Assembly: GCA_910588545.1 (NCBI GenBank)
Contig: CAJUOU010000002.1
Coordinates: forward strand, 145,382-209,381
DNA from: an uncultured Christensenellaceae bacterium
GTDB lineage: Bacteria; Bacillota; Clostridia; Christensenellales; UBA3700
Length of the DNA: 64,000 bases
Reading direction: 5' to 3'
A model generated the notes under the pieces. That model saw nothing but the letters and a program-made list of their open reading frames with translations. It ran no database searches and was not told where the DNA came from. Below are positions 8,841-17,077 of the stretch, in pieces (position 1 is the stretch's first letter; each line of letters begins with the position of its first letter). The position numbers were made by a program, and so were the translations under genes.

Positions 8841-9812
8841 TCAGCTATACTTTTCAGTTTTTACCGAGCGACTAAACAAAGAAGATAACGCATCTTTTAA
8901 ATCGGCTTTTTCAAACAAAACTTTATATACCGCTTCCGTAATAGGCATATCAACATTCAAAGCTTTTGCTTTTTTATAAACTGCCTCGGACGTTTTAACA
9001 CCCTCTGCTAGTTTTTCAAAAGGTTGCCCCAAAGCCAATTTTTCACCAAAATTACGGTTGTTTGAATACTTGGAAAACAAAGTTGTTTCATAATCCCCCA
9101 AATGAGTCAATCCATAAGCTGTATATCCGTCGCCACCCATTGCAGTTATAAATTTTGAAACCTCAAAAGCACCTCGTACCATAAGCGGACCTTTCATTGC
9201 ACCGTAACCCAAGCCGTCAAGTACTCCTGCACAAATTCCCATAATATTTTTACAAGCTGCACCTATCTCATTACCTATTATGTCATTGCCATAATAAAAT
9301 CTGATAAGTTCGCTCGCCAAATTATCTGCCAAATAACAAGTCAAATCTTTATTGTAGCTATCTATAGTCATACAATTAGGTATACCGCGAGTAAAATCCT
9401 GTATATGCCCCGGACCAAGCCAAACTGCCAAATTATTTTTATCGATACCCTCTTCGATACAAACCTCTGTAAGTCTTTTGCCGCTCGGAGTTTCAAGCCC
9501 TTTCATGCAAAGCACAAATTTTTTACCGCAAATATCGTAGTTATTATTGATATTTCGTATAAATTCACGCAAATTTTGCGCGGAAATACTAATAATTACT
9601 ATATCCGCAAAGTTTAAAGCCACAGATAAATCACTTGTTAAAGTGATATTGTCATTTAATTTTACGTATTCATTTTGTCTTGTATTTTTAAGTTGCAAAT
9701 AGTTAGCACTTGTAGCTCTTCCGTAAAGACAAGTATCATAATTCTTTATATCCGATAAATACCAACTTATAAAGGACCCCCATCGTCCACAACCCAATAC
9801 CGAAAATTTCAT
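8841..9812 (-). CDS. gpsA: Glycerol-3-phosphate dehydrogenase (NAD(P)+)
   Basis: A 323-residue cytoplasmic enzyme that interconverts dihydroxyacetone phosphate and sn-glycerol 3-phosphate for phospholipid synthesis. Visible marks are the Rossmann motif VLGCGRWGS at residues 4-12, the KGLE segment with the conserved lysine around residue 105, the GNEIGAACKN segment with the catalytic lysine, and the C-terminal GLTHLGDYETTLFSKYSNNR block, close to the family's GLAGLGDLxxTCxSxxSRNR. It is somewhat diverged: the usual TC before SxxSRN is replaced and ALKN is ACKN. It has its own promoter (9870-9898) and terminator, so it is probably transcribed alone; in many Firmicutes it instead follows plsY or engA. 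Confidence 0.9.
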   Translation of the reverse strand: MKFSVLGCGRWGSFISWYLSDIKNYDTCLYGRATSANYLQLKNTRQNEYVKLNDNITLTSDLSVALNFADIVIISISAQNLREFIRNINNNYDICGKKFVLCMKGLETPSGKRLTEVCIEEGIDKNNLAVWLGPGHIQDFTRGIPNCMTIDSYNKDLTCYLADNLASELIRFYYGNDIIGNEIGAACKNIMGICAGVLDGLGYGAMKGPLMVRGAFEVSKFITAMGGDGYTAYGLTHLGDYETTLFSKYSNNRNFGEKLALGQPFEKLAEGVKTSEAVYKKAKALNVDMPITEAVYKVLFEKADLKDALSSLFSRSVKTEKYS

Positions 9813-9869
9813 ACTACAATCCTTTTATAAAATTATTGCTGTTTTAGATAACAAATTAATCTAGATATT

Positions 9870-9898
9870 ATTATAGCATAAAATAAAGTTTTTGGCAA
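9870..9898 (-). promoter_or_regulatory. Putative gpsA promoter
   Basis: On the minus strand TTGCCA (9898-9893), 17 bp, TATAAT (9875-9870), about 58 nt upstream of the gpsA ATG. Confidence 0.65.
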
Positions 9899-9942
9899 GA
9901 GCAAATATTGTATCAAATTGTATATTTTACACCAATGCCAAA

Positions 9943-10320
9943 TTATAAATTTGCCATAGCAGTGTTTATTTCGGAAAGTTTGCGGATTTTATCCAAAGCT
10001 ATTTTATCCAACTCTGCAATATTATGATGACACTCCATTTGAAGCCTGTCACATCTCATTTTTTCATTGCATATTCTGTCATAATTATCTAGCCACTCTT
10101 CGATTTCCATTTTTTCAGTAACCAAATTATTTAAAATAGTACGATTTTTGACGTGTTTTTTATAGCTTTTATCATCATATACTATCTTACCGTCCACATA
10201 TTTTGCAAAAAGCAATTTATCTGTATCAACTTCGTAATTATCTTCCAAACAACCTGCTTTAAAATTTTCTACTACTTCAGTCAAATTCCCGTCTTTGTCA
10301 ATTTTTATATACATTTTCAT
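9943..10320 (-). CDS. Small protein coupled to a tail-fibre-like gene
   Basis: A 125-residue soluble protein of unknown family. The N-terminal half is beta-rich (MKMYIKIDKDGNLTEVVE, then FAKYVDGKIVYDD), and the C-terminal half is highly charged and helical with coiled-coil character. Its ATG overlaps the stop of the preceding tail-fibre-like gene (ATGA, 10317-10320), which implies translational coupling. Small proteins of this shape follow fibre genes in phages and phage-derived particles, sometimes as chaperones or baseplate parts, but I cannot assign it. Confidence 0.55.
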   Translation of the reverse strand: MKMYIKIDKDGNLTEVVENFKAGCLEDNYEVDTDKLLFAKYVDGKIVYDDKSYKKHVKNRTILNNLVTEKMEIEEWLDNYDRICNEKMRCDRLQMECHHNIAELDKIALDKIRKLSEINTAMANL

Positions 10321-11480
10321 CCCTCCAATAAAATATATCTATAATATCCCGTAGTTCTCTTACCCGATGTTTGGCATTGACAATAAAACTTTACGGTTGT
10401 ATTTGCATCCAAATAATCACACAAAACTACACCCATAGCGGCAGGCGATAATGTATGCCCGATATTGCTTACCGCACCTGTTGTGTTTCCTGCACTTTTC
10501 ACAGGCAAAATTCCTACTTTAGACACTGCTGCACCACTATTACAACTGCCAAAAAACACAACCAAATAACCTTTTGCAGGGGTGGTAATTGTACTAACCT
10601 CCGAATAAGTTGTTGAAGAAGTAAAAGTAAATTCTCCAGAATCTTTATGGAATTTTTTCAAATTATTATTAATATATTGGGTAGAATAAACTTCGCTGGC
10701 ACTTGAATAATACTCATTTTTAACAGCCGAGGTATTTAGTTTACCACTAAGACCGTTTTCAACATTTGTGACCTTACTACTTATTTGAGAAATACTACCA
10801 TTTAAACTGCTTATATCTCCTTTCAATTCATTTTGCACTTCGGCAATCACACTTTTATTTTCTTCTATTTTACTTGTATTGTTGCTTATACTCCCCTCTA
10901 CTCCAACAAGTTGACTTTTTAAATTATCGGCAACATTTTCGATTTTTCCGTCTATAACCGTTTGATACTCTGCAAGCTTGTCATCTACTGCTTTAAGTTG
11001 CGCCTCTACAATGTCGGTAATTTGAGCAGGCACGCTTTCTATCATTTTGTCAACAATGTCAATTTTATCAGACACACTTGTCACGACATTTTGGGCATAT
11101 TCAAAAAAATCGCGTCTCTCACTGCTATCCAAAGCATTACTTGCAAGTATTGATTGCTTTATTACAAACAATGGGTTACTTGCTATCAACGAACGGCTGA
11201 TAAGTGCAGCATCTTCATTAGACATTATTATCATTTGCACATAAACTTCCCCGATATACTCTGATATCCCACGCGGTAAAATTATCTCGTATTCCTTATC
11301 GGCAGTACGAGTCAGTTTTTGACTTATGTATTTGACATTACGCGGACAGGCGAACTCCAAATAATAATTAGCGTCATTCCTCTCTTCCTCTAAAACTACC
11401 GAGACTTTAATTTCCCCGCAATCTTGCGGCAAATCGAGAGTATCGACTTCCAAAACACCGTTTTTAAAATATTTTATCAT
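10317..11480 (-). CDS. Phage tail-fibre / baseplate-upper-protein-like protein
   Basis: A 387-residue protein with three zones. Residues 1-110 form a beta domain (CGEIKVSVVLEEE..., YVQMIIMSNEDAALISRS) resembling the N-terminal domain of phage baseplate upper proteins of the BppU type. Residues 115-260 are a long coiled coil with regular Ile/Val/Leu spacing (KIDIVDKMIESVPAQI, SKIEENKSVIAEVQNEL). Residues 270-387 form a beta-rich C-terminal head (FTFTSSTTYSEVSTITTPAKG) as in trimeric fibres. No capsid, tail-tube, holin or integrase gene is nearby, so it is either a prophage remnant or a domesticated fibre. No signal peptide is seen. It is followed by a coupled 125-residue gene. Confidence 0.6.
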   Translation of the reverse strand: MIKYFKNGVLEVDTLDLPQDCGEIKVSVVLEEERNDANYYLEFACPRNVKYISQKLTRTADKEYEIILPRGISEYIGEVYVQMIIMSNEDAALISRSLIASNPLFVIKQSILASNALDSSERRDFFEYAQNVVTSVSDKIDIVDKMIESVPAQITDIVEAQLKAVDDKLAEYQTVIDGKIENVADNLKSQLVGVEGSISNNTSKIEENKSVIAEVQNELKGDISSLNGSISQISSKVTNVENGLSGKLNTSAVKNEYYSSASEVYSTQYINNNLKKFHKDSGEFTFTSSTTYSEVSTITTPAKGYLVVFFGSCNSGAAVSKVGILPVKSAGNTTGAVSNIGHTLSPAAMGVVLCDYLDANTTVKFYCQCQTSGKRTTGYYRYILLEG

Positions 11481-11648
11481 ACAAACTCCTTTTTATTTTT
11501 ATGCTAACATTGATTTTGCAAATGGCAATATTTTTATGACAAATTAAATTAAAATTAAACACAAAATTACACTTCGGTATTATCCATTTGACTGTAAATT
11601 TTGTATTTAATTTTCATAATTGTAAAAAATCCATAATTGTCTTATAAC

Positions 11649-11677
11649 AAAAAAGTCTGCTGTTTGGCAGACTTTTT
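11649..11677. terminator. Intrinsic terminator downstream of secF
   Basis: Hairpin AAAAAGTCTGC with GCAGACTTTTT around a six-base loop, about 20 nt past the secF stop; flanking A and T runs allow use on both strands. Confidence 0.88.
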
Positions 11678-11696
11678 CAATCTAATTTTATGTTAA

Positions 11697-12758
11697 TTAT
11701 ACAACCGCAGTATCTTTTACTTCTTTTTTCTCTTTTACTTTTTTAGGTTTTGCGATTTTGTTTTTATTTTTAACTGAAGAAGCATCACTTGCATTTTTCA
11801 TTAAGCAGTACAAAGATGGAGCAATGAATATTGACGAGAAAGTACCTGCAAGCAAACCAAACAATACAGGAAGAGCAAACTCTCTAATTGAAGAAACTCC
11901 TATAATTGCCAAAATAACAATCGCAGCCATAGTTGTAATAGTAGTCAAAATACTTCTTGATAAAGTTTGTGCGATAGATTTGTTTACAACCATATTATTA
12001 TTTACACTCTCACCTACAGGCAAAGATTTATAGTTTTCTCTTACTCTGTCAAACAATACGATAGTATTATTAATTGAGTAAGCAATAATCGTAATAATTG
12101 CCGCAATAAATGACGAGTTAATTTGAATATGGAAAATAATCGTCAAAGCAAAAACTATCAAAACGTCATGTATCAATGCGATAACCGCAGACAATCCTGT
12201 AAATACATTTCTAAATCTAATTACAATGTAAACCAAAATCAACAAAGTGGAAATTAATACCGACAAAAATGCTGTCAAAATCAATTCCTTTTGTACACTT
12301 GGTCCATTACGTTCTATTGTAATGTTATTTACAATATCACTACTAAGTTTCGCATTTAGCGTTTGAATTATCTCATCGGTAATTTGGTTGTTGACTTCCG
12401 CATCTTTTGATAGTGAATTAAATCTTACTACCACATCCAATGTTGTATCGCCCGCCATTTGGTCATAGCTTATTTTTGCATTTTTTTCTGCAAGCACATC
12501 TTTAACTACATTTAAAGTTTCGTTGTATTTTGCATTTGCGTCACTTGCGTTTGCATCGTATTTAGTTTGAATTGTAATAATGTTACCGCCCGCAAAGTCA
12601 ATACCTATATTAACACCCAAAGCAGCATCTTTATTAACACCCGCATAAATACCAAAAGCAATTAACGCGATTAAGAAAATAGCCAACGGAACAGAAATCC
12701 AATACTTCCATTTTTCTACGACTTTTTTACCAGCCAATGTAAAATTAATCTTTTTCAT
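11697..12758 (-). CDS. secF: Protein translocase subunit SecF
   Basis: A 353-residue membrane protein that works with SecD to pull exported proteins across the membrane using the proton gradient. It has one N-terminal helix, a first periplasm-side domain opening with NIGIDFAGGNIITIQ (the SecD/F FxGG signature), then five helices in the C-terminal half with VIALIHDVLIVFAL and AYSINNTIVLFDRVREN, the strongly conserved RND-type segments. The C-terminal tail is lysine-rich. The start overlaps the secD stop by one base (TAATG), so the two are translationally coupled, and a terminator follows. Confidence 0.95.
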   Translation of the reverse strand: MKKINFTLAGKKVVEKWKYWISVPLAIFLIALIAFGIYAGVNKDAALGVNIGIDFAGGNIITIQTKYDANASDANAKYNETLNVVKDVLAEKNAKISYDQMAGDTTLDVVVRFNSLSKDAEVNNQITDEIIQTLNAKLSSDIVNNITIERNGPSVQKELILTAFLSVLISTLLILVYIVIRFRNVFTGLSAVIALIHDVLIVFALTIIFHIQINSSFIAAIITIIAYSINNTIVLFDRVRENYKSLPVGESVNNNMVVNKSIAQTLSRSILTTITTMAAIVILAIIGVSSIREFALPVLFGLLAGTFSSIFIAPSLYCLMKNASDASSVKNKNKIAKPKKVKEKKEVKDTAVV

Positions 12759-14263
12759 TATGCATTTACCTCCGCTGTTTCAGTCTTATTGTTGTCATTT
12801 ACAACTGCTTTATCTGCATTTTTATCTTGAACAGGCTCGGCAATTTGTTTAGCATTATTTTTATAATCTATCGAATAATCTACATCCTTAACATTTAAGC
12901 CATAAAGTTTTGTAGAATCGTCATTAAATGCAAGGAAACATTTAATCATTAAACGGCAAACAAGCAACGAGCTTATCAAAGATATAACGATACCTATTAG
13001 CAATGTGATGGCAAATCCTTTAATAGAGCTAATAGCTACGATAGCAAGTACGATAGCACCAATCAAAGTTGTTACGTTACCGTCAATAATTGCAGATAAT
13101 GAATTTTTAAAACCTTGAGTCACACTTGCACGGATATCTCTTTGGTTGTTACCTGCCATAAGTTCTCTTATTCTCTCAAATATAATTACGTTCGCATCCA
13201 CCGCCATACCTATCGACAGCAAAATACCCGCAATACCGGGAAGTGTCAACTGTACCCAAGGGAATATAGATAAGATAAATATATAAGTCAATGCAAAGAA
13301 AATCAATGACAATGATGCTGCTAAGCCTAACATTCTATATCTTGCAATCATAATGATAAAGATAATCAAAAGTCCTACGCCGCCGGCAATCAAACCGTGA
13401 TTGATTGCATTTTTTCCTAACGTTGCGGAAATTACGTTTGAGCTATCCATACTAAGTTTCACACCCAAAGCACCCGACTGAATTTGAATAGCATATTGGT
13501 TAGCAGTTTCATAAGTATAGTCGCCTGTAATAACTGCTTGTCCATTTGTAATTGCACTATTTACTTTAGGAGCCATCAAAGGTCTGCCGTCCAAGAAAAT
13601 ACCCAAATACTTACCATTTAAGTTAGTGGTTGCCTCCGAGAATTTTTTGGTACCGTTTCTGTTAAATTTAAGTTGAATAACATATTTACCTTCTTGCATA
13701 CCGACACTAGCCATTTGAATGTCCGAGCCGCTTACAAGCAAATCATCGTTAGCTTTTGTTATATTACCTTGACTATCGACATTAGCTTCATACATAGTAA
13801 GTGTAGCAGGTTTTGCAATCAACGCAAACAATTCGTCAGGGTCATCGACATCGGGAACTTCTACACGAATTTTTTGATTATCTCCGCTACCATTTACAGT
13901 TACTTGGGCTTCGGTATAGCCCCTACTTGTCAAAAGGTCGGTCAAACGAGATACCGTACCTTGAACTGCACTGTCAAAAGCATAGTTCACTTCGTCCGTT
14001 TTACTTGTATCTCCCTCATATTTATTTTTTATAAAATCGTCCTTGTCAACATTGAAAACTGCGTACACACCGCCTTTCAAATCCAATCCAAGTTTAATGT
14101 TGCTCGCAAAGTTATTATAATCAACAATGCCAAGCTGTCCGTCTTGAAGTGGAACAAAGGCAAAGACTGCGCCTAAAATCACAAGCAAAGCAAAAATAGT
14201 CAGAATAGCAATACTCCAACCTTTTGTAAGCCCTTTGGATTTTAATTTACTATTATTTTTCAC
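12758..14263 (-). CDS. secD: Protein translocase subunit SecD
   Basis: A 501-residue polytopic membrane protein. The first helix is at about residues 15-35, the large extracytoplasmic domain carries the signature KLGLDLKGGVYAVF near residues 57-70, and the C-terminal half has five helices with GIAGILLSIGMAVDANVIIFERIRE and GNVTTLIGAIVL, typical of SecD. The C-terminal tail is polar. It starts with GTG at 14263, six bases after an AGGAGG site. It overlaps secF by one base. It follows the SCIFF peptide and maturase genes, a gene order also found in other Clostridia. Confidence 0.95.
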   Translation of the reverse strand: MKNNSKLKSKGLTKGWSIAILTIFALLVILGAVFAFVPLQDGQLGIVDYNNFASNIKLGLDLKGGVYAVFNVDKDDFIKNKYEGDTSKTDEVNYAFDSAVQGTVSRLTDLLTSRGYTEAQVTVNGSGDNQKIRVEVPDVDDPDELFALIAKPATLTMYEANVDSQGNITKANDDLLVSGSDIQMASVGMQEGKYVIQLKFNRNGTKKFSEATTNLNGKYLGIFLDGRPLMAPKVNSAITNGQAVITGDYTYETANQYAIQIQSGALGVKLSMDSSNVISATLGKNAINHGLIAGGVGLLIIFIIMIARYRMLGLAASLSLIFFALTYIFILSIFPWVQLTLPGIAGILLSIGMAVDANVIIFERIRELMAGNNQRDIRASVTQGFKNSLSAIIDGNVTTLIGAIVLAIVAISSIKGFAITLLIGIVISLISSLLVCRLMIKCFLAFNDDSTKLYGLNVKDVDYSIDYKNNAKQIAEPVQDKNADKAVVNDNNKTETAEVNA

Positions 14264-14386
14264 CGTATGCCTCCTATCATCAACCCACTATAAAAATGCT
14301 TTAAAAGTATATATTTATTATAGTCAAAGTTAAATCACATTTTAACATAAATTATTTATTTTATTTCAATCGCTTTAATATAATTG

Positions 14387-15748
14387 TTATTTTGTGCCTG
14401 TAGCTTCAATCGCACTTATTGCAAGTGAAAGTTCAAATCTTTTTTTCATCATTTCGCAACTTATGGAATAAGGCGTGCTTATATCCCCGCAAAAATGAAT
14501 ATTATTTGCACAACATCCGCCGCTGCAATAATATTTTGCAGGACAATTTTGACACTGCGGCTTGTTTGTAACAATATTTGTTGCAAACTTTTTGCTAATT
14601 TCCAAACTAAAATCGTCATTCAAAACATTGCCTAGCTTGTAATTTGTCTCTCCCGCAAATTGATGACAAGGATAAATATCTCCGTAAGGCGTAACCGCCA
14701 AATATTCACACCCGGCACCGCAGCCTGTAAGCCTTTTTTTAATGCAAGGTCCACCCTCTAAATCAAGCATAAAATGAAAAAAGTTAAACCATTTTCCATT
14801 TGCACGTGAATCAAGGTACTCTTTAGCAAGCTTTTCGTACTCCGCAGCAATTTGAGGCAAATGTTCTGGTTTTATAGCCATAGGACTATCATTAGGCAAT
14901 ACAACCGGCTCTATACTTATTTGTTCGAAGCCTTGGTCACGCAAATACAATATATCTTGTACAAAATCAAGATTGTATGCGGTAAAAGTACCTCTTACGT
15001 AATAGGACTTATCTCCACGTTTTTCGGCAAACTTTTTAGCAGCCTTTAAAACCAATGCTTGTGAGCCTTTTCCGTTTGCAGTCTTTCGCAATCTGTCATG
15101 CACTTCTTCCCTGCCATCAATAGATAGCACAACATTGTACATTTCCTTATTAAGCCAATCTATAGTCTCGTCATTTAAAAGCAAACAATTTGTTGTTAAA
15201 GTAAAATTAAAGTTTTTACCGTAAGTTTGGCCTTGCTCTCTCGCATACTTGACAATTTGCTTAACAACATCCAAGTTCATTAACGGCTCGCCGCCGAAAA
15301 AGTCTACTTCCAAATTTTGACGCCTTCCGCTTTTTTCAATCAAAAAGTCAATCGCTTTTTTACCTACTTCAAAGGACATATACTCTTTACATTTAGAGTG
15401 GTATGTTCCTTCGTCGGCAAAACAATATTTACACCTTAAATTGCAATCGTGACAGATATGCAAGCACAAAGCCTTAATCTCTCCGATTTGTTTTTGAGTA
15501 GCCATAATTTTTGCAGGAACATTCAAACTTCCGTTACTTTCAAGCTCTTCAAACTCTTTGTCTATTTCAGCTACCAAATTATCTTGCATAGCGGAAAAAT
15601 CCTGCAAATCCACACCATCCAAAACGCCATATCTGTTTTTTGCAACAAGATAAGCATCTTTATCTACATTGTGCAAACTTCCGCTTTCCACATCCCAAAG
15701 GAAATGATAATCTCTGCCCTTATGGTTATATTTAAAGCAATGTACCAT
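14387..15748 (-). CDS. scfB: SCIFF peptide maturase, radical SAM/SPASM protein
   Basis: A 453-residue enzyme expected to install thioether cross-links in the SCIFF peptide encoded just upstream. The radical SAM motif is CHDCNLRCKYC (CxxxCxxC for the [4Fe-4S]-SAM cluster), followed by FFGGEPLMN and LTTNCLLLN, and the C-terminal SPASM region supplies many cysteines (GCGAGCEYLAVTPYGDIYPCHQF, CQNCPAKYYCSGGCCANN, each only in part here). The N-terminus (HFLWDVESGSLHNVD) resembles the peptide-recognition domain of such maturases. The start is six bases after the SCIFF stop without an obvious ribosome-binding site, so translation is probably coupled. SecDF follow downstream. Confidence 0.93.
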   Translation of the reverse strand: MVHCFKYNHKGRDYHFLWDVESGSLHNVDKDAYLVAKNRYGVLDGVDLQDFSAMQDNLVAEIDKEFEELESNGSLNVPAKIMATQKQIGEIKALCLHICHDCNLRCKYCFADEGTYHSKCKEYMSFEVGKKAIDFLIEKSGRRQNLEVDFFGGEPLMNLDVVKQIVKYAREQGQTYGKNFNFTLTTNCLLLNDETIDWLNKEMYNVVLSIDGREEVHDRLRKTANGKGSQALVLKAAKKFAEKRGDKSYYVRGTFTAYNLDFVQDILYLRDQGFEQISIEPVVLPNDSPMAIKPEHLPQIAAEYEKLAKEYLDSRANGKWFNFFHFMLDLEGGPCIKKRLTGCGAGCEYLAVTPYGDIYPCHQFAGETNYKLGNVLNDDFSLEISKKFATNIVTNKPQCQNCPAKYYCSGGCCANNIHFCGDISTPYSISCEMMKKRFELSLAISAIEATGTK

Positions 15749-15754
15749 TTTAAA

Positions 15755-15928
15755 TTATAGTAAAGGTTTTTTAGTTGTATTTATTCTTTCGTCTTGGTGT
15801 CTGCAAGATTGGTTACCTACAGTACAGCTTGTTTTGCAAGCAGATTGGCAACTTGATTGGCACTCACCGCAACCGATATTACCGGACTTTTTCATTCCGT
15901 TATTTACAATAGTATTAATATGTTTCAT
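15755..15928 (-). CDS. scfA: SCIFF peptide (six cysteines in forty-five residues)
   Basis: A 57-residue precursor. It begins MKHINTIVNNGMKKSG and carries six cysteines at residues 20, 23, 27, 31, 35 and 42 in the pattern CGECQSSCQSACKTSC plus NQSC, which is the hallmark of the SCIFF family, almost universal in Clostridia. A dedicated radical SAM enzyme cross-links the cysteines to other residues; the biological role of the product is not known. The ATG at 15928 lies seven bases after AGGAG; an in-frame ATG two codons upstream is too close to that site. A near-consensus promoter is at 15968-15996. Confidence 0.95.
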   Translation of the reverse strand: MKHINTIVNNGMKKSGNIGCGECQSSCQSACKTSCTVGNQSCRHQDERINTTKKPLL

Positions 15929-15967
15929 AAACATACTCCTCCATTATTTTGATTTTGACATATTAGC

Positions 15968-15996
15968 ATTATAATATAAAATAAAGTATAAATCAA
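15968..15996 (-). promoter_or_regulatory. Putative promoter of the scfA-scfB(-secDF) genes
   Basis: On the minus strand TTGATT (15996-15991), 17 bp, TATAAT (15973-15968), about 40 nt upstream of the SCIFF ATG. Confidence 0.65.
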
Positions 15997-16076
15997 GCGT
16001 TTTATAAAAAAATAGTTAAATTATTACAAAAATTATTTTAAACGCTAGCAGTTTTTAGGCTAATATAACATTAACG

Positions 16077-16904
16077 CTAAATTTCTTTGATACCATACGG
16101 CAAAGTTGTGCAAGCTTTTACAAAAGGAATGCTATTTTTCAGTTTATCCGCAACCAAATTGGCATCGGACATATTTTCCATAACAGCAAACACGCACGCC
16201 CCGCTACCACTCATACAAACATGGTTACTATATCTTGCAAGCATACATATTACCTTTTCCATATCCGTGCATAAATTGATTGCACTCGTCTCAAGTCCAT
16301 TGCCGATAAATGCAAGTTCATTACCATCTTCAAAAGCGGATAAAAACAGCTGTGTATGATTGCTTGTTGTGCCAATTTCGTCAAATTTATAAAAAACTTC
16401 TTTTGTACTTGTGACAGTCTTTCCGCGTGCAACCACCAAGCTGTATTCCTTAAACGGCAAATTTTCCAATTTATCCCCTTTGCCGCCTGCTCTGCACAAT
16501 CCGCCTTGCAAAATAAAACTGACATCTGAGCCGACTTTTTCCGCTACTCTTGCAATTTCCTTAGCAGCTAAACCGAACATTTTTTGCACGCAGTACAAAA
16601 CGGCGCTTGCATCAGCAGACGAGCCGCCCAAACCTCCGCAAAAAGGTATTCCTTTTGTAATTTCAATTTTTAGCGGAGGGATGCTGTACTGTTCATGGCA
16701 AATTTTGGCAACCTTAAAAGCAGTGTTACTTTCGTCACACTCTCTTGTATCCATAAATACACAAATCTTATCGGATAAATTTACTTCTACAATGTCAAAT
16801 ATCCCTATAGATGCCATGACTGTATCAAGCTTATGATATCCCTCTCCAAAACTGCCGACAACATCTAGCGTCAAATTTATTTTTCCATTTACACGAACTT
16901 TCAT
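16077..16904 (-). CDS. ispE: 4-diphosphocytidyl-2-C-methyl-D-erythritol kinase
   Basis: A 275-residue GHMP kinase of the non-mevalonate isoprenoid pathway; it phosphorylates the 2-hydroxyl of CDP-methylerythritol. Marks are the N-terminal KINLTLDV with GYHKLDTVMASI, the ATP-binding GGLGGSSADAS near residue 93, and the C-terminal MSGSGACVFAV. The length matches the family. An AAAGGAG site precedes the ATG. The order veg, SipL-like gene, ispE on one strand is common in Clostridia, although a terminator-type hairpin separates ispE from the SipL-like gene here. Confidence 0.95.
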   Translation of the reverse strand: MKVRVNGKINLTLDVVGSFGEGYHKLDTVMASIGIFDIVEVNLSDKICVFMDTRECDESNTAFKVAKICHEQYSIPPLKIEITKGIPFCGGLGGSSADASAVLYCVQKMFGLAAKEIARVAEKVGSDVSFILQGGLCRAGGKGDKLENLPFKEYSLVVARGKTVTSTKEVFYKFDEIGTTSNHTQLFLSAFEDGNELAFIGNGLETSAINLCTDMEKVICMLARYSNHVCMSGSGACVFAVMENMSDANLVADKLKNSIPFVKACTTLPYGIKEI

Positions 16905-17022
16905 TATTACTCCTTTTTAACATTTTACCATTTAATAGTAAAATAATCAATAGAAAAATCAAAATACGCAAAATAACTTTTCTCCTAATTTTTAGCCGCA
17001 TTGTTAAAATAAAAACCAAATT

Positions 17023-17051
17023 AAAAAAGCAAGGTTTGGGCCTTGCTTTTT
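17023..17051. terminator. Intrinsic terminator between the SipL-like gene and ispE
   Basis: Hairpin AAAAAGCAAGG / CCTTGCTTTTT with a six-base loop, about 27 nt past the stop of the upstream gene, flanked by A and T runs. It implies that ispE has its own promoter between 16905 and 17022. Confidence 0.87.
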
Positions 17052-17077
17052 ATTATTTTTCAAATTACCACCGATTT

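Noticed and set aside
13673..14176. 167-residue open frame on the plus strand
   Set aside because: It lies wholly antisense to secD, has no ribosome-binding site, and its translation is unlike any family; the secD frame is unquestionable.
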